From the NCBI RefSeq assembly GCF_006175995.1, contig NZ_VDMB01000015.1, positions 1 through 64,000 on the forward strand: a stretch of DNA of 64,000 nt, in the 5' to 3' direction. This stretch comes from Desulfobotulus mexicanus (GTDB lineage Bacteria > Desulfobacterota > Desulfobacteria > Desulfobacterales > ASO4-4). The notes beneath the pieces were generated by a model. That model had not been told where the DNA came from. It did no database searches and saw only the letters and a program-made list of their open reading frames with translations. Of this stretch, positions 24,125-33,266 are shown in pieces. The position numbers were made by a program, and so were the translations under genes. Positions within the stretch are counted from its first letter, which is position 1. Each line of letters opens with the position of its first letter.

Positions 24125-24675
24125 AGGTGATGGAACAGGCTTTCAGGGAAATTGTTTTTGAAACAGTTCTGGGGCCTGTTGCTCTTTTTTGTGACTCCGA
24201 AGAAAAATGGCTGAAAAAACTTGTTTTTGTGGCAGAAGAAGGGGGCAGGATGTTTTCTTTTTCATCAAAAGTCCCTCTGCTGAAGGAGGCAAAAAAACAG
24301 CTTCTGGATTATCTTGCAGGCAAATGCACTCATTTTGACCTGCCTCTTCTGCCGGAAGGAAGCCCTTTTCAGCAGAGGGTATGGGAAGCGCTTTTGACCA
24401 TTCCTTACGGAGAAACACGGTCTTATAAAGATATTGCTCTGGCTCTGGGGCAGCCCGGAGCTTCCCGTGCAGTGGGCAATGCCAATGGCAGAAACCCTTT
24501 GCCCCTTTTTATTCCATGTCACAGGGTCATTGCCTCAGATGGCAGCCCCGGGGGTTATAGGAGCGGACTTTTTAGAAAAGGTTTTCTTCTGGATCTGGAA
24601 GCCGGATCAAGGAGCCTGAGGACGGTAGGTATTGCCACAGTTGAGAGGAAAACAAGAGCGGGCTATGCGGTTTAA
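24121..24675 (+). CDS. ogt: methylated-DNA--protein-cysteine S-methyltransferase
   Basis: A 184-residue suicide repair enzyme for O6-alkylguanine. The active site PCHRVIASDG (Cys at about 136) and the helix-turn-helix region RVWEALLTIPYGETRSYKDIA (quoted in part: TIPYGETRSYKDIA) are intact. GGYRSGLFRKGFLLDLE completes the active-site lobe. Translation may start at the GTG at 24121, overlapping the nfnB stop codon, or at the ATG at 24130. It ends in a strong hairpin. Confidence 0.9.
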   Translation: MKVMEQAFREIVFETVLGPVALFCDSEEKWLKKLVFVAEEGGRMFSFSSKVPLLKEAKKQLLDYLAGKCTHFDLPLLPEGSPFQQRVWEALLTIPYGETRSYKDIALALGQPGASRAVGNANGRNPLPLFIPCHRVIASDGSPGGYRSGLFRKGFLLDLEAGSRSLRTVGIATVERKTRAGYAV

Positions 24676-24690
24676 TGCATAGCCCGCTCT
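24655..24690. terminator. bidirectional terminator
   Basis: A perfect 14-bp stem AGAGCGGGCTATGC/GCATAGCCCGCTCT with an 8-base loop containing the ogt stop codon. T/A runs on both sides allow it to serve ogt and the convergent cNMP-domain gene. Confidence 0.85.
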
Positions 24691-24720
24691 TTGTTACAGA
24701 GCAAAGTTCAGGCCTGTTCT

Positions 24721-25215
24721 TTAGGGGGAAGAATCTTCTTTCTGCAGGGCATAAATATCCGGATGGGTGGCTATGGATCTTATAAACTGCTGGGTTCGCT
24801 GGGCAAGTCGGTCCTGAATAATGGTCACAGTGGCCCGCATCATTTTATAGCCTATGGTATTGTCCTTTTCAAAAAGATTCATGAGGCCTGCGCCATTTAT
24901 CATAATGAGCTCTGTACTGCCGGCACTTACGGCATCAAGGCTGTAGCCTGTATTTCCCAGTATGGCGGTGAGGCCGAAGGCAGCCCCCGGTTTCAGTGTT
25001 CCGACGGTAACGGTCATGGATTTATGAAGATATTCCTCCATAAGAACGAGGCCGGATTGAACCATAAAAAAGGTTTCAGCAGTATCTTCTTTTTTGTAAA
25101 TGGTTTGGCCTTCTTCAAAGTGTACTTCATGACATAGGGGTATTATTTTTTCCAGTTCTTCGTGGGTCAGCTTTTCCAGTATGGGGTAATTTTTTAGGAT
25201 TTCACTTGTAATCAT
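24721..25215 (-). CDS. stand-alone cyclic-nucleotide-binding-domain protein
   Basis: A 164-residue protein formed almost entirely by a Crp-type beta-barrel (about 15-125), with FEEGQTIYKKEDTAETFFMVQSG (quoted in part: EEGQTIYKKEDTAETFF) and GAAFGLTAILGNTGYSLDAVSAG. It ends in a dimer-like helix but has no winged-helix DNA-binding domain, so it is not a classical Crp regulator. It may sense a nucleotide and act through protein contact. Downstream on the same strand is nothing; the Mrp operon lies upstream and could be co-transcribed (89-bp gap). Confidence 0.75.
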   Translation of the reverse strand: MITSEILKNYPILEKLTHEELEKIIPLCHEVHFEEGQTIYKKEDTAETFFMVQSGLVLMEEYLHKSMTVTVGTLKPGAAFGLTAILGNTGYSLDAVSAGSTELIMINGAGLMNLFEKDNTIGYKMMRATVTIIQDRLAQRTQQFIRSIATHPDIYALQKEDSSP

Positions 25216-25304
25216 TCAAGGCTTCCTTTCGTGGAAGGTAAATTCCGTTGCCAGTTTGCTGCAGCCTTTCTTCAGCTGGAAGGGCGGCTTGCAGCAAGGG
25301 TGGA

Positions 25305-27098
25305 TCAGCCTGCGAAAAAGAAAAGGATTATAAGTAAAAAAACCACAGCAGCAGCGCCCAGGCCAAGGGGTGTTGTGCCAGTGCTGTACATTGATTTGAC
25401 TTTTTTTTCTGTTTTTTTATCCGTAAAGGGCCGCAGCGGGGCCAAGGTCAGTATCAGGGGGATGTTTTTGGCAAAAGCCGCCAGTTTAGGTGTCAGTTTT
25501 TCAGCAACCAGCTTTTCAGTGTTTTCATTGAGCCTGTTAAGGCTGTGGTCCATTATTGTATAAAATGCGCTGCTGCCTGCAATGAAGGCGATATCTGTAT
25601 CTGCTGGTTTGATTGCTGGTTTTTCCGTGGATTTGTCTTTTTTCTTAGCAGCCTTCACCATGAGAACAAAAAGCCATACCCCCACAGCCATTACGAGGAG
25701 CTGTTTGCCAAGATGTTTGAGGGTATAGGGGGTGTAGTCCATTGTATGGGGAAGTATGCGGTAAAGGGCATCGGGGAAAAAACCCAGATAAAAGGACATT
25801 AGAGCTGTGAGACCCATGGCAATGAGCATACAGGCAGGGGCTTCTTTTGCAGATGGTTCACTGGGCGTGTCTTTGCCTCCAAACCAGATGTAGTAAGGAA
25901 GTTTCAGTCCTACGGAAATCCAGGTGCCAAGACTGGACAGAAGAAGCATGATCCAGAGAATGTTTCTTCCTGAATAGTCTGCTGCTGAAAGGATGATATC
26001 TTTGGAAATGAATCCTGAGGTCAGGGGCGCTGCGGATATGGAAATGCCTCCCACAATTGTGAATGCAAGAGTCAGCGGCATGAGTTTGCTTAGGCCGCCC
26101 AGCTCCTTGATTTTTACACTGCCTGCCATCTGGAGTACAGCTCCTGCCCCCATAAACAGCAGAGTTTTGTATATGACATTGGTATAGGCGTGGGCTACGG
26201 CACCGTTGATGGCAAGGGTGGTGCCAATGCCTACGGCGCAAACCATATATCCTATCTGGCAGACAATGTGATAGGCCAGAATCCGTCGTGCATCCGTAGT
26301 TATCAGGGCGTATATGACACCATATACGGCCATGAAGGCGCCGATGATGGCAAGAATGTCAAATCCGGGAAAGGCCCGACAGAGAACATATACAGCAGTT
26401 TTTGTTGTAAAGGCACTTAAGAATACCGCCCCTGTAACCGTTGCTTCAGGGTATGCATCCGGAAGCCAGGCATGGAGGGGAGGAGCGGCGGCATTGACTA
26501 GAAATCCTGCCATTATGAGATATTCGGCAAGTCCTGCCTGATCCGGATGAAAACGGGTAAAGGAAAGATCTCCACCCGTGGCCTGGTAGTGGATAATAAT
26601 GCCAGCCAGAAGAATAAGCCCACCTGCAACGTGCATGAGTATGTAGTGAAAAGCTGCATCATAGGCTGTTTTGTTTTTTCTGGCAAGGATGAGAAAGGTA
26701 GAGGCGACAGCCATTATTTCCCAGAAGATGTAAAGGGAAAGCAGATCACCGGCAAAGGTGACCCCCAGCGCACCACCTGCATAGAAAAGGGCTGATATAT
26801 GCTGCACATTATCCTGCAGCTTAAGTGCATACATGACGCTTAAAAAGCATATAATGGCAAAGATGATTCCAAAGGGTCTGGCAAGACTGTCCATGCGACC
26901 GAAAATAAGGTCAAAATCCATGAACTTAAGTGTCCAGTGTATGCCATCGGGCGTATTGAGAATAACGGCAAGGGCAAGCAGGGGCAGAAGCAGCATCCAG
27001 AAAGATCTGACACTTCTGGACATGAGCGGGATGAACAGAGCACCACCGATTAGAATAAGCGCAGGGGGAATGCCGCTGCCGAATAGGGTCTGGTACAT
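25305..27098 (-). CDS. Mrp-type antiporter large subunit (MrpD/NuoL-like), third copy
   Basis: A 597-residue membrane protein with about 14 transmembrane helices of the proton-conducting antiporter/complex I family. It contains FWEIMAVAST (conserved Glu), the TM7-8 sequence APPLHAWLPDAYPEATVTGAVF (quoted in part: PPLHAWLPDAYPEATV) and the conserved Lys in AFTTKTAVYVL. A C-terminal hydrophilic tail (about 480-560) and a last helix extend it relative to the other two copies. It is the last gene of the nine-gene mrp operon. Confidence 0.82.
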   Translation of the reverse strand: MYQTLFGSGIPPALILIGGALFIPLMSRSVRSFWMLLLPLLALAVILNTPDGIHWTLKFMDFDLIFGRMDSLARPFGIIFAIICFLSVMYALKLQDNVQHISALFYAGGALGVTFAGDLLSLYIFWEIMAVASTFLILARKNKTAYDAAFHYILMHVAGGLILLAGIIIHYQATGGDLSFTRFHPDQAGLAEYLIMAGFLVNAAAPPLHAWLPDAYPEATVTGAVFLSAFTTKTAVYVLCRAFPGFDILAIIGAFMAVYGVIYALITTDARRILAYHIVCQIGYMVCAVGIGTTLAINGAVAHAYTNVIYKTLLFMGAGAVLQMAGSVKIKELGGLSKLMPLTLAFTIVGGISISAAPLTSGFISKDIILSAADYSGRNILWIMLLLSSLGTWISVGLKLPYYIWFGGKDTPSEPSAKEAPACMLIAMGLTALMSFYLGFFPDALYRILPHTMDYTPYTLKHLGKQLLVMAVGVWLFVLMVKAAKKKDKSTEKPAIKPADTDIAFIAGSSAFYTIMDHSLNRLNENTEKLVAEKLTPKLAAFAKNIPLILTLAPLRPFTDKKTEKKVKSMYSTGTTPLGLGAAAVVFLLIILFFFAG

Positions 27099-27161
27099 GG
27101 GAGAACTCCTGTGCTTTATGTCATTGACATGGACTCATGATAGAATAAGTTTCATCCATTG

Positions 27162-28643
27162 CTAGCCGCCCATTATCTGCGTGACGGCAAGCTGGGTCAG
27201 CCTGAAAAAAGGCTGTGGATAAAAGAACAGGACAATGCAGCCTATGGCTGTGATGCTCAGCGGATAAAGACACCAGGGAGGTGACTCCTTGATACCTTCA
27301 TCTTTGTATAAATCCTCTTCCGGTGGGCAGAAAAAGGCATTGTAGACAATGGGCAGAAAATAGGCTGCATTGAGAATGGAGCTTACCAGCAGCACCACTA
27401 AAAATGCGATCTGTCCGGATTCCAGGGTACCGATGACCAGATACCACTTGGAAAGAAAGCCACCTGTGGGTGGCAGGCCTATTACGGAAAGGGCTCCGAT
27501 GAAAAAGGCTGCCATGGTAATGGGCATGCGCCTGCCTATACCCTTCATCTGGCTTATGTATTTTTTTCCTGAGGCAACAAAAATAGCACCTGCACAGAAA
27601 AAGAGGGTTATTTTTCCAAATGCATGCATGGTGATATGCATCATGGCACCTTGAAGGGCTGCAGGGGTTAGCAGGGCTACGCCTAATATAATGTAGGAGA
27701 GCTGGCCCACCGTGGAAAAGGCCAGTCGTCTTTTAAGCTCATTCTGGCTCAAGGCCATCAGTGAGGAAACCAGTATGGTTATGCTGGCAAGTATAGCAAT
27801 TATGGTGCCAATGCCAGCATCGGAAAGGGGGCTGGTGCCAAGGGTCCCGGTGAGAGCCCGGAATACGCAGAAAACCCCCACCTTTACAACAGCAACTGCG
27901 TGGAGCAGTGCGCTGACAGGCGTGGGTGCCACCATGGCTACGGGGAGCCAGGAGTGAAGGGGCATGATACCTGCCTTGGCAAAGCCGAAGGTAAGCATCA
28001 GGGCCAGTACCAGCAGGGTGCTTTTGCCGGTCTCAGGGGAAAGAACTCCCCCTGCGGTGAAGTCCAGAGTTCCGGCCTGGACATAGACATAAAGCATCGC
28101 CGGGAATGCCAGAAGTACAGATGCGCCGAGAAGATAGGCTATATATTTTCTGCCTGATACCCTTCCTTCATGATCCTGGTTATGGGCAACAAGGGGGTAG
28201 GTGGCAAAGCTCAGCATCTCATAGAAAAGATACATGGTTAAGAGGTTGGCTGAGAAGGCAACACCTATGGTGGCGGAAAGAGAGATGGCAAAAAAGCTGA
28301 AGTAACGGGTCTGGCTGTGTTCGTCAAGGCCCCTCATATAACCAATGGAGTAAGCGGAGGTTACTATCCAGAGGGAAGATGAGACCAGAGCGAAAAGCAT
28401 ACCAAAGGCATCCACCCTGAGGGCTATGGGTACGCCGGGAATTACTTCGGCAATGGTGAAATGTATGGTTCCACCCTGAAGGATGAAGGGAGCCATGGAA
28501 ATAACGAGGCCAAATTTTATAAAGGCGGCTGCAAAAGTCCAGGCCTCTCTGGCATTTATATTTTTGCTGGATACAATGGCCGGGACGACTGCCAGCGACA
28601 CCAGAAGTGCAAGGAGAGGCGTTATGCTGTATAAGGTTTCCAT
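27162..28643 (-). CDS. Mrp-type antiporter large subunit (MrpD-like), second copy
   Basis: A 493-residue, about 14-helix antiporter subunit. LFYEMLSFATYPLVAHNQ carries the TM5 Glu. PLHSWLPVAMVAPTPVSALL and HAVAVVKVGVF give the TM7-8 Lys pathway; APTPVSALLHA is the typical MrpA/MrpD signature. FSTVGQLSYIILG matches the family. It starts 2 bp after the upstream MrpD-like gene. With its two paralogues it would form the ion-translocating core for Na+(or K+)/H+ exchange. Confidence 0.85.
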   Translation of the reverse strand: METLYSITPLLALLVSLAVVPAIVSSKNINAREAWTFAAAFIKFGLVISMAPFILQGGTIHFTIAEVIPGVPIALRVDAFGMLFALVSSSLWIVTSAYSIGYMRGLDEHSQTRYFSFFAISLSATIGVAFSANLLTMYLFYEMLSFATYPLVAHNQDHEGRVSGRKYIAYLLGASVLLAFPAMLYVYVQAGTLDFTAGGVLSPETGKSTLLVLALMLTFGFAKAGIMPLHSWLPVAMVAPTPVSALLHAVAVVKVGVFCVFRALTGTLGTSPLSDAGIGTIIAILASITILVSSLMALSQNELKRRLAFSTVGQLSYIILGVALLTPAALQGAMMHITMHAFGKITLFFCAGAIFVASGKKYISQMKGIGRRMPITMAAFFIGALSVIGLPPTGGFLSKWYLVIGTLESGQIAFLVVLLVSSILNAAYFLPIVYNAFFCPPEEDLYKDEGIKESPPWCLYPLSITAIGCIVLFFYPQPFFRLTQLAVTQIMGG

Positions 28644-28645
28644 AT

Positions 28646-30196
28646 TCAGAGTACCTGTCCGGGAATCGTCGGGTTAATAAAAAGGTTTACAATGCCTCCT
28701 GTTAAAAAGCCCAGTGCCAGGAGGGTCAGTGCCACAATAATAAGGGGGATTACCATGGATAAACGAGCTTCAGCCATTGCAAGGACGGGAGGTCCGTGGT
28801 GACCATGATCCCTGTTGTCATGTTCTTTGGAGTAGTGGTCGCAGGTGTCGTCCGGTGTTTCAAAGAAAGCAATTTCAAAAACTTTGAAAAATAGAATGGC
28901 GTTGATTATGCTGGCGGAAAGCAGGGCGACTACAAAACCCCAGTGCCCGGCTTCGATACCGCCTGATATGAGATACCATTTGCTGAAAAAACCGCAGGTG
29001 GGTGGAATGCCTATGATTGCAAGGCCGGCAATGACCAGTGCTCCCATGGAAAAGGGCATGGTCTGGAAGAGCCCCTTGAGATCTGAGAAGGCATCTGCAC
29101 CTTTTTTTGCACGTATGTTGGCGGCTACCATGAATACGCAGAGGGTCATGGCGGCATCATTGACAATGTGGAGCATGGCTCCTGTCATGCCAGCCCTGTT
29201 ACCCAGCCAGAAGCCACCCACCATATAAGCGACTTCAACAATAATGATGTAGGTGAGCATTCTTTTGAAGCTTTTCTGGGCAAGGGCCATGAAGGCACCC
29301 GCAAAGATACCGATGGTGGCAAGCCAGACCATGGCGTCGGCAATTATTCCCGTTTCAAAGGCCAGAGAAAGCGGGAAAACTGACAGAACAAGCCTGATCA
29401 TGATGTAGATGCTGACCTTGGTTGTCAGGGCTGCCATAACATTGGTGGTGGCATCCGGAGCGTAGGTGTAGGCATTGGGAAGCCAGCCATGAACCGGGAA
29501 TGCTGCCATTTTAGCCAAAACACCTGTGATGCAGAGGGCAAAGGCCATGGTGATGGTTGGGTTGGGTCCCATATCCTGAAGGATGATGGCAATATCCGTC
29601 ATGTTCAGGGAACCTGTGGCAATGTAGATGTAGGCTACACCCATGAGGTAAAAACTTGCCCCTATGGTGCCCATCAGGAGATAGTTCAGTGCAGCAAAGG
29701 GTGCCCGGTTGTGTCCCATACCTATAAGTGCATAGGCAGAAAGGGATGCAATTTCCAGAAGAACATAAAGATTGAATAAATCCTCTGTTGCAACCATGCC
29801 TGCAAGGCCGGATACAAAGAACACATAAAGTGCATACCAGGCAGGGGTCTTTTCGGCAAAATCCTTTTCAGCCTTTGTCTTTGATGCCACAAGATTGATA
29901 AGGGCTACGGCCATTATGGTTACAAGGATAATGGCACTGAAGGTGTCGATGCGGTAGGCGATACCAAAGGGGGGTATCCATCCTGCCATATGATAAACCA
30001 GAATTTCGCCCTTTGCCGTTGTGATGAGCATATGCACTGCGGCAGCAAGACCTGAAACAAGGCCAATGAGGGCAAGGGGAAAGGCCCATTTACGGTTGGC
30101 CCATCCGGCGGCAGCCGAGGCCATACCCCAGAGAAAGGGGGCCATGACAACAAGGACGGGAGAATGTTGACTGAATTCCATCATAATCGGATCCAT
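28646..30196 (-). CDS. Mrp-type antiporter large subunit (MrpD-like), first copy
   Basis: A 516-residue, about 14-helix subunit. YVLLEIASLSAYALIGMG has the TM5 Glu. PVHGWLPNAYTYAPDATTNV and ALTTKVSIYIMIR have the TM7-8 signature with Lys. A His/Asp-rich cytoplasmic loop near the C-terminus (TCDHYSKEHDNRDHGHHG, about 455-472) is unusual and may bind metal. It follows mrpC by 31 bp in the same operon. Confidence 0.85.
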   Translation of the reverse strand: MDPIMMEFSQHSPVLVVMAPFLWGMASAAAGWANRKWAFPLALIGLVSGLAAAVHMLITTAKGEILVYHMAGWIPPFGIAYRIDTFSAIILVTIMAVALINLVASKTKAEKDFAEKTPAWYALYVFFVSGLAGMVATEDLFNLYVLLEIASLSAYALIGMGHNRAPFAALNYLLMGTIGASFYLMGVAYIYIATGSLNMTDIAIILQDMGPNPTITMAFALCITGVLAKMAAFPVHGWLPNAYTYAPDATTNVMAALTTKVSIYIMIRLVLSVFPLSLAFETGIIADAMVWLATIGIFAGAFMALAQKSFKRMLTYIIIVEVAYMVGGFWLGNRAGMTGAMLHIVNDAAMTLCVFMVAANIRAKKGADAFSDLKGLFQTMPFSMGALVIAGLAIIGIPPTCGFFSKWYLISGGIEAGHWGFVVALLSASIINAILFFKVFEIAFFETPDDTCDHYSKEHDNRDHGHHGPPVLAMAEARLSMVIPLIIVALTLLALGFLTGGIVNLFINPTIPGQVL

Positions 30197-30227
30197 ATGC
30201 GCTGAAAAGCGCTTTTAAGGTGCCGCT

Positions 30228-30611
30228 TCAGTGGGACTGAATGACACGGTTAATTTCATCTTCCTCGAGGGTACCGTATATTCTATAGACCTTTACAGTC
30301 AGAGTCAGGGCTACGCCCAGGGTTGCCACGGCAACTACAATGGCCGTAAGCATGAGAACATGGGGCAGGGGGTTCAGGTACATTACAGGGTCAATGGCTC
30401 CCTTGCTTTCCTCCATAAGAATGGGCAGGGTGGCATCATGCTTGAAGGATGCGGATATAAAAAAAAGGATGATGGATGTTTGAAAAATAAACAGTCCGAT
30501 AATCTTTTTCACAAGGTTTGTTTTGGAAATCATGGCGTACATTCCAAGAAAGAAAAGGAAGATACAGCCCCAGTAGTTGTATTTTCCGACAAAATAGGCA
30601 ACAGCGTCCAT
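30228..30611 (-). CDS. mrpC: Mrp antiporter subunit C
   Basis: A 127-residue NuoK-like subunit with three helices. It includes IFLFFLGMYAMISKTNLVKKIIGLFIFQTS, quoted in part as MISKTNLVKKIIGLFIFQTS, the MnhC/NuoK pattern. The C-terminal LPHVLMLTAIVVAVATLGVA matches NuoK's Glu-free MrpC form. It sits between the MrpB-like and MrpD-like genes, the order seen in Mrp operons. Confidence 0.85.
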   Translation of the reverse strand: MDAVAYFVGKYNYWGCIFLFFLGMYAMISKTNLVKKIIGLFIFQTSIILFFISASFKHDATLPILMEESKGAIDPVMYLNPLPHVLMLTAIVVAVATLGVALTLTVKVYRIYGTLEEDEINRVIQSH

Positions 30612-30613
30612 TT

Positions 30614-31450
30614 TCAGAGTCCCTCGTCCTGCTGTCCTGCGGAAGACAGGTTGTAGTAGATCCAGACCATAACGGCCATGACTGCCATAGTCACTCCGAT
30701 TTCCACAATAAGAATGCTGTGGGACCGTGCCATGACTGCATCGCTCAGGAGGAAAGGAGCCAGAATCTCATAATTGAGATAATCCATGCCAAGAAGAAGA
30801 CATATAAGGCCGGTACCTGCGAATATGGCCACTCCGATGATGGACCAGAGGGCGGCTGTGCGTTCGCTCATGCGCTGGATGGATGTTTTCAGGTTGTGGC
30901 TGATGGCCAGCAGAATTATTGTGGCTCCAAGAACAACACCTGCCTGAAATCCGCCTCCGGGACTGTAATGACCATGGGCCAGCACATAGAGGGAATATAT
31001 CTGAAGAAAAGGAATGAGACAGCGGCATGTGGTTCTTATTATCGGGTCATAGGGTGTCCATAGTGCGTCTATGGGCCTGAATGCTTTGGAATCCTCGCGG
31101 GGGAGCTTTCCTTTTTCATCAATTCGAATAGTTGCGCCTGTTGGAATATGTCTGTAGTAGTGCGGTCCGCCTTTTCTGCCCTTGCCCCTTGAGCGGAGCA
31201 GAAAAAAGCATGCCAGTCCGGCAGCGAGAACAACAGCTGCCTCAAACATGGTGTCATAAGAGCGATAGTCAGCCAGCACTACGGCCACCATGTTGGGAGC
31301 ATTGGTATGCGCATAGGCATTTTCAATAAAAAAAGGGGACAGGTGCGCACTGGCAGGTGATTCAGGATCTCCCCACATGGGCAGATAGTGTGCGTTTATT
31401 AAGAGGATTCCGCCAGCAAAAACACAAAGTATAAGGGCTAGTTTTTTCAA
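30614..31450 (-). CDS. mrpB: Mrp antiporter MbhE-MnhB fusion subunit
   Basis: A 278-residue protein. The N-terminal part is a helix-loop-helix with RSYDTMFEAAVVLAAGLACFF (quoted in part: SYDTMFEAAVVLAAGLACFF), like MbhE of membrane-bound hydrogenases. The C-terminal part (about 130-270) is the MnhB domain with YVLAHGHYSPGGGFQAGVVL, the invariant H-x-P-G-G-G-F-Q motif. The start is a TTG that overlaps the previous stop codon (TTGA). This two-part arrangement is common in Mrp operons of anaerobes. Confidence 0.82.
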   Translation of the reverse strand: MKKLALILCVFAGGILLINAHYLPMWGDPESPASAHLSPFFIENAYAHTNAPNMVAVVLADYRSYDTMFEAAVVLAAGLACFFLLRSRGKGRKGGPHYYRHIPTGATIRIDEKGKLPREDSKAFRPIDALWTPYDPIIRTTCRCLIPFLQIYSLYVLAHGHYSPGGGFQAGVVLGATIILLAISHNLKTSIQRMSERTAALWSIIGVAIFAGTGLICLLLGMDYLNYEILAPFLLSDAVMARSHSILIVEIGVTMAVMAVMVWIYYNLSSAGQQDEGL

Positions 31451-31689
31451 TCTTTGGTCCTCCTTGTGGTCTGGAAAACCGTTGCAACAAAAAAGACTGT
31501 ACTGACACCGGCCCCTACGGTTGCTTCGGTAAAGGCCACATCCACAGCCCCCATGACGGCCAGCAGCAGGCAGATTAGAAAGCTGTATGCACTGGTAACA
31601 ATGGCGGCTGCCATGAGATCCTTCACTGTAAGGGCTCCAATGGCGCAGAAGATAATAAGGGTGAAGACTATGATATCAAGGGTGATCAT
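31447..31689 (-). CDS. Mrp antiporter DUF4040 (MbhD-like) subunit
   Basis: An 80-residue three-helix protein matching the DUF4040/MbhD segment that is part of MrpA in canonical operons: VKDLMAAAIVTSAYSFLIC and VDVAFTEATVGAGVSTVFFV, with the conserved A-x-T-E-A-x-V-G-A-G. The ATG at 31689 overlaps the mrpG stop codon by 4 bp (ATGA), so translation is coupled. Confidence 0.82.
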   Translation of the reverse strand: MITLDIIVFTLIIFCAIGALTVKDLMAAAIVTSAYSFLICLLLAVMGAVDVAFTEATVGAGVSTVFFVATVFQTTRRTKD

Positions 31690-32027
31690 GGGCTTTTCCC
31701 TCCGTCGTGGCGGGTCCATGGTTTCATCCCCGCCCGTCTGCCGGCATCTGCTATGGCGTGGGTGGCTGTGGGGCTGGTAATAAAGACAAAAACGGCAATG
31801 AGAATAATTTTCAGGCTTGTGATGATGCCGTGCATGTCAGGGTGCTGCGACAGTACATAGAGTAGGGCAGCTCCCAGCAGGCATACAAGGGCTGTGGTAT
31901 CCAGAAGGCTGGCTGCATGAAGCCTTGTATAGAAGTCCGGCATGCGCAGAATGCCCAAAGCACCTCCCAGAACAAAGATGCAGCCCGCTATCAGGAGCAG
32001 GGCAATGAGAATGTCAAAAATAATCAT
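31686..32027 (-). CDS. mrpG: Mrp antiporter subunit G
   Basis: A 113-residue three-helix MnhG protein. GALGILRMPDFYTRLHAASLLDT (quoted in part: LRMPDFYTRLHAASLLDT) is the diagnostic L-R-x-P-D-x-Y-x-R-L-H-A motif. The end FITSPTATHAIADAGRRAG also fits the family. It starts 5 bp after mrpF. Confidence 0.9.
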   Translation of the reverse strand: MIIFDILIALLLIAGCIFVLGGALGILRMPDFYTRLHAASLLDTTALVCLLGAALLYVLSQHPDMHGIITSLKIILIAVFVFITSPTATHAIADAGRRAGMKPWTRHDGGKSP

Positions 32028-32032
32028 GGTCC

Positions 32033-32347
32033 TTATCCTTTGTCCGGGTTTTGTGAAGGGGGCGCTGGATCCTCGTGCAATCCCCGTCTTTTCTGAAAAT
32101 AGCGGGAGGCAGCCAGTACGGCAATGAAGTTGAGCATGGCGTAGGCCAGGGCAATGTCCACAAGCATGTCCACCCGCTGATACATGACACCAATGATGAT
32201 CAGAAGAGGGGTGGTTTTTGATCCGATGGCATTGACGCCGATGATGTGGTCAAGGCTTGTTGGCCCCCGTACGGCACGGTAAAGACCCGCAGCCATTGCC
32301 ATGGCTATAAAGATGGCTGCAGTATTGAAAAGGGTGTCTATGAACAT
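32033..32347 (-). CDS. mrpF: Mrp antiporter subunit F
   Basis: A 104-residue three-helix MnhF protein. RAVRGPTSLDHIIGVNAIG has the family's R-G-P-x-x-x-D-R/H-x-x-x-x-D/N pattern and DIALAYAMLNFIAVLAASRY the last helix. It starts 2 bp after mrpE. Confidence 0.88.
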   Translation of the reverse strand: MFIDTLFNTAAIFIAMAMAAGLYRAVRGPTSLDHIIGVNAIGSKTTPLLIIIGVMYQRVDMLVDIALAYAMLNFIAVLAASRYFQKRRGLHEDPAPPSQNPDKG

Positions 32348-32349
32348 GT

Positions 32350-32868
32350 TTATTCTCCAAAGGTCCGGGCGATGCGTTGCTCCATTTCACCGGGCAGGGA
32401 CTCACTTGATTGTCTGTCCAGGGCGTGGACGGTGAACCTGCCAGAGGATGCAATGGAAAGGGTTATGGTTCCCGGTGTCAGGGTAATGGAATTGCCGAAG
32501 GTCACCTTCCCGGTCTCATTTTGTATCCGGGTCTGGAAGCGGATGATATGGGGGTTTATTTTTTCTTTGAGATCAGGATGAAACACCAGTTTAAGAACGT
32601 GGATGCCTGACAGGAGAATCTGCCAGAGGAGCCAGCCGATGTATAAGAAGAAGCGGTACCAGAGGGCAGGACTGTGTCCTTTCAGGCCATTGGGGAAAAG
32701 CAGATCATGGGAAAACCAAGCCACAAGGGCTGAGGAAATGGCACCCAGTCCCAGATGAAAAAGATCGAACATCCCGGAAAGAAGCATCCATGTCAGCATT
32801 AGGACGCACCATGTGAGTAGCAGGGCGGGGCCTTTGCTGGGTTTGGGGGGGCTGTCTGTGGGTATCAC
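32350..32868 (-). CDS. mrpE: Mrp antiporter subunit E
   Basis: A 172-residue MnhE protein, first gene of the mrp operon. Two N-terminal helices (WCVLMLTWMLLSGMFDLFHL, about 20-39) are followed by a third and a C-terminal soluble part with NSITLTPGTITLSI, the conserved MrpE motif, and FTVHALD. The start is a GTG at 32868 preceded by AAGGAGGGACAAG, a near-perfect ribosome site. Confidence 0.88.
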   Translation of the reverse strand: MIPTDSPPKPSKGPALLLTWCVLMLTWMLLSGMFDLFHLGLGAISSALVAWFSHDLLFPNGLKGHSPALWYRFFLYIGWLLWQILLSGIHVLKLVFHPDLKEKINPHIIRFQTRIQNETGKVTFGNSITLTPGTITLSIASSGRFTVHALDRQSSESLPGEMEQRIARTFGE

Positions 32869-33266
32869 CTTGTCCCTCCTTGAAACTAGGGTTGATATTG
32901 CATTTTAGTATGGAATGAAACATTTTGAAACTATAGATTTTGACTCTTTTGGTGCCCAAGTGATAAAATCATAAAAAAGCTATCCCAAGGATTTTTGAAA
33001 TTCAACTTTTTTCGGACTGACCAGAAAAAAAAATCTGTTTTTTGGATGTTAGTCACGAGTATTGTCTTGAAAAGCAAGTGGTTATGTTTTTGTCTTAAAA
33101 CGTTTCATAATGTTTTTGGTGAAGTTTTGAAGAAATAAGTTTCTGTTATGCACTAAGAAAAATATCTGGACTTGACCCTTCGGGTCTGAAAGGATATATG
33201 CAAAAAATATAGGTAGATGAGAAAGGCTTACCCCTTGTTACCCCTAAAATTGTGTATGGAGGCATG
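32869..33266. promoter_or_regulatory. divergent promoter region between mrp and peptide-transporter operons
   Basis: An AT-rich 398-bp region without a gene. It must hold the promoters of both divergent operons. A small hairpin GACCCTTCGGGTC lies at about 33175. No sigma-54, Fnr or riboswitch signature was seen. Confidence 0.45.
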
